DNA of 5,446 nucleotides from Betaproteobacteria bacterium RIFCSPLOWO2_02_FULL_62_17 (GTDB taxonomy: Bacteria; Pseudomonadota; Gammaproteobacteria; Burkholderiales; SG8-39). Shown here piece after piece: positions 1-5,446 of the stretch. The stretch lies in assembly GCA_001770355.1 (NCBI GenBank), contig MEQV01000309.1:33697-39142 (forward strand), in the 5' to 3' direction. Under the pieces are notes generated by a model that was not told where the DNA came from, did not search any database, and saw only the letters and a program-made list of their open reading frames with translations. The position numbers and the translations under genes are program-made. Position 1 is the first letter of the stretch; every line of letters starts with the position of its first letter.

Positions 1-1274
1 CACGCCTTTGCGGTGTGAAGGTGCTGCGCTTTTCAATGGGGTTCGGCCGCCCCCTGTTTTCGAAACGCTTCTCGCCGGGGGGAACGGAATGGGTGGTGGC
101 GGCGCTTCCGCTGGGAGGCTATGTCAAGATGCTGGACGAACGCGAGGGGCAGGTCGAACCGCAGGACCTGCAGCTTGCTTTCAATCGAAAGAGCGTATGG
201 CGGCGATTTTTTATCGTCGCGGCGGGGCCGATTGCGAATTTTCTGCTGGCTATCGCCCTTTACTGGGCACTTTTCGTCGGTGGCGTGCCGGATGCAAGGC
301 CTGTGATCGCGAAGCCTCCGGCGCAAAGCATCGCCGCGATGGCTGGTTTGGAACGCGGGGATACCCTGGTTCGTATCAACGGGGAAGCCATTGAAAGCTG
401 GCAGGAGGCACGCTGGCGCCTGTTGCAGTTGGCTGTTGATCATTCGATTGTCGTTGCAGATGTCATCGATCGCGGCGGACGCGCCTCGCGCAAATCGATG
501 GATCTGCGCCAGTTCGATCTCGAGGGCCTGGAAGGCGATCCGGTTGCCAGGCTGGGCATTCGCCTGTACCGGCCGGATGCGGTGGTCGGGCGCGCGCTTC
601 CAGGAGGAGTGGCCGAACGCGCCGGGCTGCATGCCGGGGATCGAATTCTCGAGGCGGATGGCAGGCCCATCAATACCTGGGACGAATTCGTGCTTGTCAT
701 CCGTTCCAGACCTGGCGAGCCGGTGCAGTTGCGGATCACCAATAACGCCGGTGAATCGCGCATGACCCTTACCCCTGATGCGGTGGCAGAACGTGGACGC
801 AGCATCGGTCGTATCGGCGCCGAAGCTCTGGTCAATGCCGAGGAAATGAAGAACCTTTTCACCATCATGCGCCATGGTCCTGCCGATGCCTTGGGGCTGG
901 CGCTTGCGAAGACCTGGGAAACCAGCATTTTCAGTCTGCGCATGATCGGCAGGATGATCACCGGCGACGTCTCCTGGCGCAACATCAGCGGCCCGGTGAC
1001 CATCGCCGACTACGCCGGCCAATCCGCCCAGGCGGGATGGGTCCCCTACCTGGTGTTTCTCGCCATTGTTTCGATCAGTCTGGGCGTGCTCAACCTGCTG
1101 CCGGTGCCTTTATTGGATGGAGGGCACCTGATGTATTATGTCGCCGAAATATTCATTGGCCGCCCTGTTTCCGACAAGGTAATGGAAATCGGCCAGCGTC
1201 TCGGGCTCGCGGTGCTGCTGATGTTGATGGCATTTGCCTTGTACAACGACTTCAATCGGCTGTTTTCCGGATAA
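1..1274 (+). CDS. rseP: RseP, site-2 zinc metalloprotease (5' end missing)
   Basis: Inner-membrane intramembrane protease (M50 family) that cuts anti-sigma factor RseA after DegS in the sigma-E envelope stress pathway and also clears remnant signal peptides. The gene is open from the left edge; the first full codon is at position 3. The visible start RLCGVKVLRFSMGFG aligns by memory with E. coli RseP near residue 31, so about 30 residues are missing, including the HExxH zinc and catalytic motif. What remains is typical: the re-entrant loop GGYVKMLDE (about nt 111-137), a membrane helix at about 200-290, PDZ1 at about 297-510, PDZ2 at about 560-780 (GVAERAGLHAGDRI), a third helix at about 1038-1109, the NLLPVPLLDGGH motif whose Asp (1116-1118) is the third zinc ligand, and a last helix at about 1203-1247. 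It ends in TAA four bases before bamA, so the two are probably co-transcribed. The GTG at 15 is internal and is not the real start. No break is seen. Confidence 0.96.
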   Translation, partial: RLCGVKVLRFSMGFGRPLFSKRFSPGGTEWVVAALPLGGYVKMLDEREGQVEPQDLQLAFNRKSVWRRFFIVAAGPIANFLLAIALYWALFVGGVPDARPVIAKPPAQSIAAMAGLERGDTLVRINGEAIESWQEARWRLLQLAVDHSIVVADVIDRGGRASRKSMDLRQFDLEGLEGDPVARLGIRLYRPDAVVGRALPGGVAERAGLHAGDRILEADGRPINTWDEFVLVIRSRPGEPVQLRITNNAGESRMTLTPDAVAERGRSIGRIGAEALVNAEEMKNLFTIMRHGPADALGLALAKTWETSIFSLRMIGRMITGDVSWRNISGPVTIADYAGQSAQAGWVPYLVFLAIVSISLGVLNLLPVPLLDGGHLMYYVAEIFIGRPVSDKVMEIGQRLGLAVLLMLMAFALYNDFNRLFSG

Positions 1275-1278
1275 CAAC

Positions 1279-3555
1279 ATGGTCAGGCAATTAATTTGCG
1301 CGGTGCTGGCGGCGGTCCTCTCCGCGAGCGCTTGGGCTTTCGATCCGTTTGTCGTCAAAGATATTCGAATCGAGGGAATCCAGCGAATCGAGGCAGGCAC
1401 CGTATTCAATTATCTGCCGGTTAAAGTTGGCGAAACCTTTAACGACGACAAGGCGACGCAGGCGATACGTGCGCTATTCGGAACCGGGTTTTTTCGCGAC
1501 GTTCGAATAGAGGTCGAGAACAATGTGCTGATCGTCGTGGTCGAGGAACGGCCCGCGATTGCCTCGATTTCCTTCTCCGGTATGAAGGAGTTCGAACCCG
1601 AGGCGGTCAGGAAGGGCATGCGCGAAACCAGCCTGCAGGAGGGGCGGGTATTCGACCGCGCCCTGGTCGATCAAGCCGAGCAGGAGATCAAGCGCCAGTA
1701 TTTGTCAAAGGGTAAATACGGCGTCACGATAACCACCACGATCACTCCACTCGAGCGCAACCGCGTGGCCATCAACTTCGCGGTGGACGAAGGCGAGGTT
1801 GCAAAAATCAAGCAGATTAATATCGTGGGTAACAAGGTGTTCAGCGAAGCGGTCCTGCTTGACCAGTTCGTTTTGCGCACGCCGGGCTGGCTCACCTGGT
1901 ATACGAAGAATGACCAGTATTCGCGCCAGAAGCTTCAGGGCGACATAGAAAATCTTCGCTCGTTCTATCTGAACCGCGGATACCTGGATTTCAATGTTGA
2001 GTCGACCCAGGTTTCGATCACTCCGGATCGCCAGGATATTTACATTGCCGTGAATATCTCCGAGGGCGAGAAGTACACGGTTTCCGAGGTCAAGCTGGGC
2101 GGGGACGTTATCGTGCCGGCCGCCCAGTTGCTGCCGCTGATCCAGATCAAGGCAGGGGAGGCTTTCTCCCGCGAAAGGCTCAATGAATCGACCAAGAAGA
2201 TAACTGAACGCCTCGGAGTTGAAGGGTATGCATTCGCCAACGCCAACGCGGTTCCGCAGGTCGATCGCGACAATCGGACCGTATCATTCACAATCATGGT
2301 TGACCCGGGACGTCGTGTTTACGTCAGGCGCATCAACGTGGTGGGCAACTCGCGCACCCGGGACGAGGTGGTACGCCGCGAGTTGCGCCAGCTCGAGGGC
2401 GCCTTCTACGATGGGTCCAAGCTGACTCTTTCAAAAGAGCGCGTGGACCGCACCCAGTACTTCTCGGAAGTCGATATAGATACGACGCCTGTCGCCGGCG
2501 CGACCGATCAGGTGGATGTCACGATGAAGGTGAAGGAAAAACCAACCGGGGCGATGCTGATCGGATTGGGTTTTTCCAGCGCGGAACGCGTGGTACTGCA
2601 GGGCTCGGTCTCGCAATCCAATTTTCTCGGCAGCGGCAATACGGTGGGCGGCAATTTCAATACCGGCAAGATCAATCAGAACCTGTCATTCAGTTACACC
2701 AATCCTTATTACACCGTCGACGGCCTCTCGCGCGGATTCGACGTGCATAAACGCCGCACCAACGCGACCTCCTTGAATCTGGGTAATTACTCAACGGATA
2801 CGATCGGCGGCGGCGTGAATTTTGGCTATCCGTTGAGCGAGCAGGACGCGATTTATTTCGGGCTTAGCGGCGATCGAACGGCCTTGCGCCTGGGGGTCGA
2901 CAGCCCACCGCGATTGCAAAATTTTGCCAGTCAGTTCGGCAGCAACTACGTGGCGATAACCGGGGCTCTGGGCTGGGGTCGGGATACGCGCGACAGCGCG
3001 ATATGGACCACCAAAGGACTGGTGCAACGAGCCAACCTTGAGGTCACTCCCGCCGGGGATTTGAATTATTACCGTTATACCTACGATACCTCCTGGTTTT
3101 ACTCGTTTACCCGGGACCTGACGATGATGCTTCGTGGCGAGATCGCGACAGCTGACGGATTCAATAAGAAGCCCCTGCCATTCTTCAAGAATTATTACTC
3201 CGGTGGCATTGGATCGGTTCGCGGCTTCCGTACCGCCAGCCTGGGTCCGCGCGACCCGATCGACGACACTTCCACAGGCGGCAATCGACGCTTGTCGGGA
3301 ACCGCGGAACTGCTGTTTCCGATGCCTGGCGCGGGGCTGGACAGATCCTTGCGCGTTGCGGCCTTTGTCGACTCCGGCCAGGTTTATGGGGCGGACCAGA
3401 AAATGAGACTGTCGGATCTTCGCTATTCCACCGGTCTTGCGCTTGCCTGGTTATCGCCAATGGGACCCATCCGCATCAGCATTGCCGCACCGCTCAATCA
3501 CAAGGCGGGCGACAAGGTACAACGCGGGCAGTTCACCCTGGGGCAGACGTTCTAA
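1279..3555 (+). CDS. bamA: BamA, outer-membrane protein assembly factor
   Basis: Essential Omp85-family core of the BAM complex; folds and inserts beta-barrel proteins into the outer membrane. The predicted protein has 758 aa. The ATG at 1279 is chosen because it gives a clean signal peptide (residues 1-20, cleaved after AWA, mature FDPFVVKD). An in-frame ATG at 1234 would add 15 residues, overlap rseP and spoil the signal. The Shine-Dalgarno match is weak (GGA at 1269-1271), so translation may be coupled to the end of rseP. Domains by eye: POTRA1 24-91, POTRA2 92-172, POTRA3 175-263, POTRA4 266-344, POTRA5 347-421, then a 16-strand barrel at about 425-758. The conserved loop-6 VRGF is at residues 647-650, and the protein ends in FTLGQTF with the terminal Phe of a beta-signal. 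The mature chain shows no cysteine, so it lacks the loop-6 disulfide of E. coli BamA. Length and domain order are normal for the family. Confidence 0.97.
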   Translation: MVRQLICAVLAAVLSASAWAFDPFVVKDIRIEGIQRIEAGTVFNYLPVKVGETFNDDKATQAIRALFGTGFFRDVRIEVENNVLIVVVEERPAIASISFSGMKEFEPEAVRKGMRETSLQEGRVFDRALVDQAEQEIKRQYLSKGKYGVTITTTITPLERNRVAINFAVDEGEVAKIKQINIVGNKVFSEAVLLDQFVLRTPGWLTWYTKNDQYSRQKLQGDIENLRSFYLNRGYLDFNVESTQVSITPDRQDIYIAVNISEGEKYTVSEVKLGGDVIVPAAQLLPLIQIKAGEAFSRERLNESTKKITERLGVEGYAFANANAVPQVDRDNRTVSFTIMVDPGRRVYVRRINVVGNSRTRDEVVRRELRQLEGAFYDGSKLTLSKERVDRTQYFSEVDIDTTPVAGATDQVDVTMKVKEKPTGAMLIGLGFSSAERVVLQGSVSQSNFLGSGNTVGGNFNTGKINQNLSFSYTNPYYTVDGLSRGFDVHKRRTNATSLNLGNYSTDTIGGGVNFGYPLSEQDAIYFGLSGDRTALRLGVDSPPRLQNFASQFGSNYVAITGALGWGRDTRDSAIWTTKGLVQRANLEVTPAGDLNYYRYTYDTSWFYSFTRDLTMMLRGEIATADGFNKKPLPFFKNYYSGGIGSVRGFRTASLGPRDPIDDTSTGGNRRLSGTAELLFPMPGAGLDRSLRVAAFVDSGQVYGADQKMRLSDLRYSTGLALAWLSPMGPIRISIAAPLNHKAGDKVQRGQFTLGQTF

Positions 3556-3563
3556 CGTAATCG

Positions 3564-3569
3564 TATAAT
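3564..3569 (+). promoter_or_regulatory. Possible -10 element (TATAAT) upstream of skp
   Basis: A perfect TATAAT lies nine bases after the bamA stop in the only sizeable gap of the operon. Transcription would start near 3576-3577, giving an skp leader of about 70 nt. Against it: no TTGACA-like hexamer sits 16-18 bases upstream (GGGCAG at 3541-3546) and no TG extends the -10. It may be a weak or activator-dependent internal promoter that lets skp-lpxD-fabZ be expressed apart from rseP-bamA, or it may be chance. Confidence 0.3.
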
Positions 3570-3581
3570 GCGTCCTGTAGC

Positions 3582-3594
3582 TGCCGGGCCGGCA
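3582..3594 (+). repeat. Short GC-rich inverted repeat in the bamA-skp gap
   Basis: TGCCGG and CCGGCA flank a single G. As RNA this can form a hairpin of about 5 bp with a 3-nt loop. It is followed by AAATCAG and not by a T-run, so it does not look like a rho-independent terminator. If the upstream TATAAT is a promoter, this hairpin would sit at the start of the skp leader. A role is unproven. Confidence 0.3.
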
Positions 3595-3635
3595 AATCAG
3601 CAGCGTCGGTATGCTCGCGCGGCGTCATGATCACG

Positions 3636-3640
3636 AAAGG
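3636..3640 (+). promoter_or_regulatory. Ribosome binding site deciding the skp TTG start
   Basis: AAAGG (within GAAAGG) lies six bases before the TTG at 3647. The alternative in-frame ATG at 3611 has no comparable purine-rich site before it. This spacing is the main nucleotide-level argument for the TTG start. Confidence 0.6.
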
Positions 3641-3646
3641 TATCCA

Positions 3647-4171
3647 TTGAAGCGGGTTATATACGGCGTTTCCGGGTTGTTTTTTTTGGCTATTTCCCTT
3701 TTTGCGGCGCCGGTATTTGCGCAGAGCAAAATTGGTTTCGTCAGCCTGGACCGAATCCTTCGCGATGCGGTACCGGCACAACGGGCGCAAAAACGTATCG
3801 AGGCCGAATTTGCCAAGCGCGATCAGGAGTTGGTCAGAATATCCGAGCAACTCAAGAAAATGCAGGAAGGCCTGGAAAAAAACGCCGTGACCATGTCCGA
3901 AACCGAGCGCAACCGCAGGCAACGGGAATTCACCGACCTGAATCGGGATTTCGAACGCAAGCAGCGCGAGTTCCGGGAGGATCTGAGTACCCGCCGTAAC
4001 GAGGAATTGTCCGCGATAGTCGAGCGCGCCAACCGGACGATCAGGCAAATCGCCGATTCGGAAAAGTTTGACGTCATTTTCCAGAATGACCAGGTGGTGT
4101 GGGCCAGTCCCCGTATCGACCTGACCGACCGGGTCATCAAAACGCTGGAAGACAGCAGCACTGCGAAATAA
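3647..4171 (+). CDS. skp: Skp/OmpH periplasmic chaperone
   Basis: Trimeric periplasmic holdase of the OmpH/Skp family that binds unfolded outer-membrane proteins leaving Sec and passes them to BamA, encoded just upstream. From the TTG start the protein has 174 aa; E. coli Skp has 161. The signal peptide is residues 1-25 (MKRV, then a hydrophobic run, cleaved after VFA, mature QSKIGFV). KIGFVSLDRIL is the usual first strand of the body. Residues about 45-135 are highly charged, rich in Arg, Lys, Glu and Gln, with heptad-like spacing, matching the coiled-coil tentacles. FDVIFQNDQVVWASPRIDLTDRVIKTLE near the C-terminus returns to the trimer body. Starting at the ATG at 3611 would give 186 aa with a basic, polar stretch (MLARRHDHERYP) before the signal peptide, which is atypical. 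A T8 run (3680-3687) lies in the signal-peptide codons. No cysteine is present. The function is confident; the exact start is less so. Confidence 0.93.
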   Translation: MKRVIYGVSGLFFLAISLFAAPVFAQSKIGFVSLDRILRDAVPAQRAQKRIEAEFAKRDQELVRISEQLKKMQEGLEKNAVTMSETERNRRQREFTDLNRDFERKQREFREDLSTRRNEELSAIVERANRTIRQIADSEKFDVIFQNDQVVWASPRIDLTDRVIKTLEDSSTAK

Positions 4172-4174
4172 TAC

Positions 4175-4178
4175 GGAG
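4175..4178 (+). promoter_or_regulatory. Ribosome binding site of lpxD
   Basis: GGAG lies six bases before the ATG at 4185, inside the 13-nt gap after skp. It is a clear Shine-Dalgarno match supporting that start. With no room for a promoter or terminator, skp and lpxD should share a transcript. Confidence 0.75.
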
Positions 4179-4184
4179 TCCTGG

Positions 4185-5231
4185 ATGCCAGCGCCCAGGA
4201 CCTACCTGTTGGCCGAGATAGCGCGCCGCATTGACGGCGAACTGCTCGGTGATGGAAATCCGGAAATTCGTGGCATTGCCACCCTTCGCCATGCAGGTCC
4301 GGACGATTTGAGTTTTCTCACCCAGTCCCGCTATCGCGCCGAACTCGCTACTACCCGCGCAGGGGCGGTACTGCTTGCGCGCGAGGACCGCGATGCCACC
4401 CAGCGTGCGCGCATCATCTGCGCCGACCCCTACCTCGCTTATGCAAAGGTGGCGGCGCTGCTCAGTCCGTCGCCTTCGCCGGTGCCTGGCACCCATGGCA
4501 GTGCCGTGGTAGACCCGCAGGCAAGTGTCGGCAGCGGGACGCAAATTGGGGCGTTCTGCAGTATCGGCAAGGGCGCGGTCATTGGTAACGATGTCATCGT
4601 CGCGCCCGGGTGCGTCATCGGCGAAAATGTCCACATCGGAGACGGTTCCGTGCTTCACGGCAATGTCACGATCTACGTGGGAGTCAAAATTGGACAGCGG
4701 GCGATCATTCACGCCGGCGCGGTGCTTGGTTCGGACGGCTTTGGCATGGCCCGGGACGGCGAAGGCTGGCGAAAGATTCCGCAAACCGGCGGCGTACTGA
4801 TCGGCAACGATGTCGAAATCGGCGCCAATACCACTGTCGATCGCGGCGCGCTCGATGACACGGTTATCGAAGATGGGGTGAAACTGGACAACCAGATCCA
4901 GATCGGGCACAACGTACATGTGGGCGCGCACTCGGCGTTCGCCGGATGCGTGGGAATCGCAGGCAGCGCGCGCATTGGTCGCCGTTGCACTATCGGCGGT
5001 GGCAGCGTGGTTCTGGGCCATCTGGAAATCACCGACGATGTTCATGTCGGCGCGGCCACAGTAGTCACAAAGTCGATTCGCAGGGCTGGCGAATATGTGG
5101 GACTGTACCCGTTGCAGGACCGTACTGTGTGGGCGCGCAACGCGGCCCTGCTTCGCAACCTCGACAAGCTGGAAAAACGGGTTCGCGAGCTTGAAGCGGT
5201 TCTGGCTGGCTCAAAAAAAAGTCGGTCGTGA
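4185..5231 (+). CDS. lpxD: LpxD, UDP-3-O-(3-hydroxyacyl)glucosamine N-acyltransferase
   Basis: Third enzyme of lipid A synthesis: transfers a 3-hydroxyacyl chain from acyl-ACP to the 2-amino group of UDP-3-O-acyl-glucosamine in the cytoplasm, as a trimer. It has 348 aa; E. coli LpxD has 341. The N-terminal uridine-binding domain spans about 1-100, with Phe44 and Tyr50 (DLSFLTQSRYR) at the places of the uracil-contacting aromatics. A short Ser-Pro linker (94-100) follows, then a left-handed beta-helix of hexapeptide repeats at about 103-300 (many IG-x-x-x-x steps). NVTIY, GSDGFGMA and TTVDRGALDDT are family signatures. The catalytic His is His242 in DNQIQIGHNVHVG (E. coli His239), and His279 in GHLEI matches E. 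coli His276. The C-terminal helix (about 311-342) carries alternating charged and hydrophobic residues as expected for ACP contact. The last codons contain an A8 run (5213-5220). FabZ, 18 nt downstream, acts on related acyl-ACPs. Confidence 0.97.
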   Translation: MPAPRTYLLAEIARRIDGELLGDGNPEIRGIATLRHAGPDDLSFLTQSRYRAELATTRAGAVLLAREDRDATQRARIICADPYLAYAKVAALLSPSPSPVPGTHGSAVVDPQASVGSGTQIGAFCSIGKGAVIGNDVIVAPGCVIGENVHIGDGSVLHGNVTIYVGVKIGQRAIIHAGAVLGSDGFGMARDGEGWRKIPQTGGVLIGNDVEIGANTTVDRGALDDTVIEDGVKLDNQIQIGHNVHVGAHSAFAGCVGIAGSARIGRRCTIGGGSVVLGHLEITDDVHVGAATVVTKSIRRAGEYVGLYPLQDRTVWARNAALLRNLDKLEKRVRELEAVLAGSKKSRS

Positions 5232-5235
5232 TCAT

Positions 5236-5241
5236 GGGGAG
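5236..5241 (+). promoter_or_regulatory. Ribosome binding site deciding the fabZ TTG start
   Basis: GGGGAG lies eight bases before the TTG at 5250. The only nearby ATG (5234) is in another frame and meets TAG four codons later, and no ATG or GTG occurs in the fabZ frame between the lpxD stop and 5250. This purine-rich site therefore supports TTG as the start. Confidence 0.7.
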
Positions 5242-5249
5242 TCAATAGT

Positions 5250-5446
5250 TTGGATATCCACGAAATCCTGCAGTATTTGCCGCACCGCTATCCCATATTG
5301 CTGGTCGATCGAGTTTTGGAATGCGAGCCTGGGAAACGCATTGTCGCGATCAAGAACGTCAGCGTGAACGAGCCTTTTTTCGCCGGACATTTCCCTCACC
5401 ATCCGGTAATGCCGGGAGTCTTGATCATCGAAGCAATGGCACAGAC
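5250..5446 (+). CDS. fabZ: FabZ, 3-hydroxyacyl-ACP dehydratase (3' end missing)
   Basis: Cytoplasmic hot-dog-fold enzyme of type II fatty acid synthesis; removes water from 3-hydroxyacyl-ACP to give trans-2-enoyl-ACP, competing with lipid A synthesis for the same acyl-ACP pool. Only the first 65 codons and two bases of the next lie in the window, of roughly 145-150 usual for the family. The translated start MDIHEILQYLPHRYPILLVDRV is the standard FabZ N-terminus. The active-site segment GHFPHHPVMPGVLIIEAMAQ gives catalytic His47 and Glu61, 14 residues apart as in characterised FabZ proteins. The start is TTG, supported by GGGGAG at 5236-5241 and by the family N-terminus beginning exactly there. 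It shares the lpxD reading frame but is separated from it by the TGA at 5229. In related genomes lpxA and lpxB usually follow, which would lie outside this window. Confidence 0.96.
   Translation, partial: MDIHEILQYLPHRYPILLVDRVLECEPGKRIVAIKNVSVNEPFFAGHFPHHPVMPGVLIIEAMAQ

Noticed and set aside
33..1022. Long minus-strand open frame (329 codons) opposite rseP
   Set aside because: It is antisense to clear RseP coding sequence, with low-complexity His/Arg/Gln-rich translation, no signal peptide or domain, and no ribosome site seen. It is explained as a shadow of codon bias.
1234..1278. bamA starting at the in-frame ATG at 1234
   Set aside because: It would put 15 polar residues before the signal peptide and overlap rseP. 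The ATG at 1279 gives a standard signal peptide and mature N-terminus.
3582..3604. Rho-independent terminator between bamA and skp
   Set aside because: The inverted repeat is short and no T-run follows it; AAATCAGCAGC comes next. The downstream genes are of the same pathway and strand.
3568..3630. A 20-codon upstream ORF (ATG at 3568, TGA at 3628-3630) in the bamA-skp gap
   Set aside because: No ribosome site precedes it, its ATG overlaps the TATAAT so it could not be transcribed from that promoter, and its translation shows nothing recognisable such as a regulatory codon run.
4137..5045. Long minus-strand open frame (302 codons) opposite lpxD
   Set aside because: It lies entirely antisense to a gene with intact family motifs. 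Its translation is a mirror of hexapeptide-repeat codons (rich in Asp, Ala, His and Arg), with no recognisable domain. GC-rich genes often leave such open antisense frames.
3626..5236. The 10-mer CATGATCACG (3626-3635) upstream of skp recurs inverted upstream of fabZ (CGTGATCATG, 5227-5236)
   Set aside because: Both copies lie just before TTG starts, which is suggestive, but the core TGATCA is a palindrome, and many 10-base matches are expected by chance in 5.4 kb on both strands. The fabZ copy also overlaps lpxD coding bases and its stop.
1..5446. A new or undescribed system in this window
   Set aside because: All five genes belong to well-known families in a widely conserved order, with expected lengths and motifs. 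I saw no inserted gene, mobile element, repeat array or RNA structure beyond the small points listed.

Overview
The window reads as a chromosomal envelope-biogenesis operon of a Gram-negative proteobacterium, most likely a betaproteobacterium. Every gene lies on the + strand, in the order rseP (5' end cut off), bamA, skp/ompH, lpxD, fabZ (3' end cut off). The placement rests on the gene order, the GC-rich coding sequence, and protein details such as the mature BamA N-terminus (FDPFVVKDIRIEG) and the FabZ start (MDIHEIL). Gammaproteobacteria share much of this order, so the class-level call is an inference.

Layout. Positions 1-1274 hold the site-2 protease RseP, which lacks about 30 N-terminal residues including the HExxH zinc site. 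After a 4-nt gap, 1279-3555 encodes the complete outer-membrane assembly factor BamA (758 aa, five POTRA domains and a barrel). The 91-nt gap at 3556-3646 is the only sizeable intergenic space. It holds a perfect TATAAT hexamer without a good -35 and a short GC-rich inverted repeat. Positions 3647-4171 encode the periplasmic chaperone Skp (174 aa, inferred TTG start). A 13-nt gap leads to lpxD (4185-5231, 348 aa), and an 18-nt gap leads to fabZ (from 5250, inferred TTG start), which runs off the window. No stretch over 300 bases lacks a gene.

How the genes work together. BamA folds and inserts outer-membrane beta-barrels. Skp carries unfolded barrels across the periplasm to it. RseP cleaves anti-sigma factors in the sigma-E response to misfolded outer-membrane proteins. 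LpxD makes the diacylated glucosamine intermediate of lipid A, and FabZ dehydrates 3-hydroxyacyl-ACP, the same class of acyl donor that LpxD uses. The cluster therefore links assembly of outer-membrane protein, lipopolysaccharide and fatty acids.

I found no sign of a new system, mobile element, CRISPR array, RNA gene or horizontal transfer. The points worth a second look are small: two inferred TTG starts, a possible internal promoter before skp, and two 8-nt homopolymer tracts in coding sequence.
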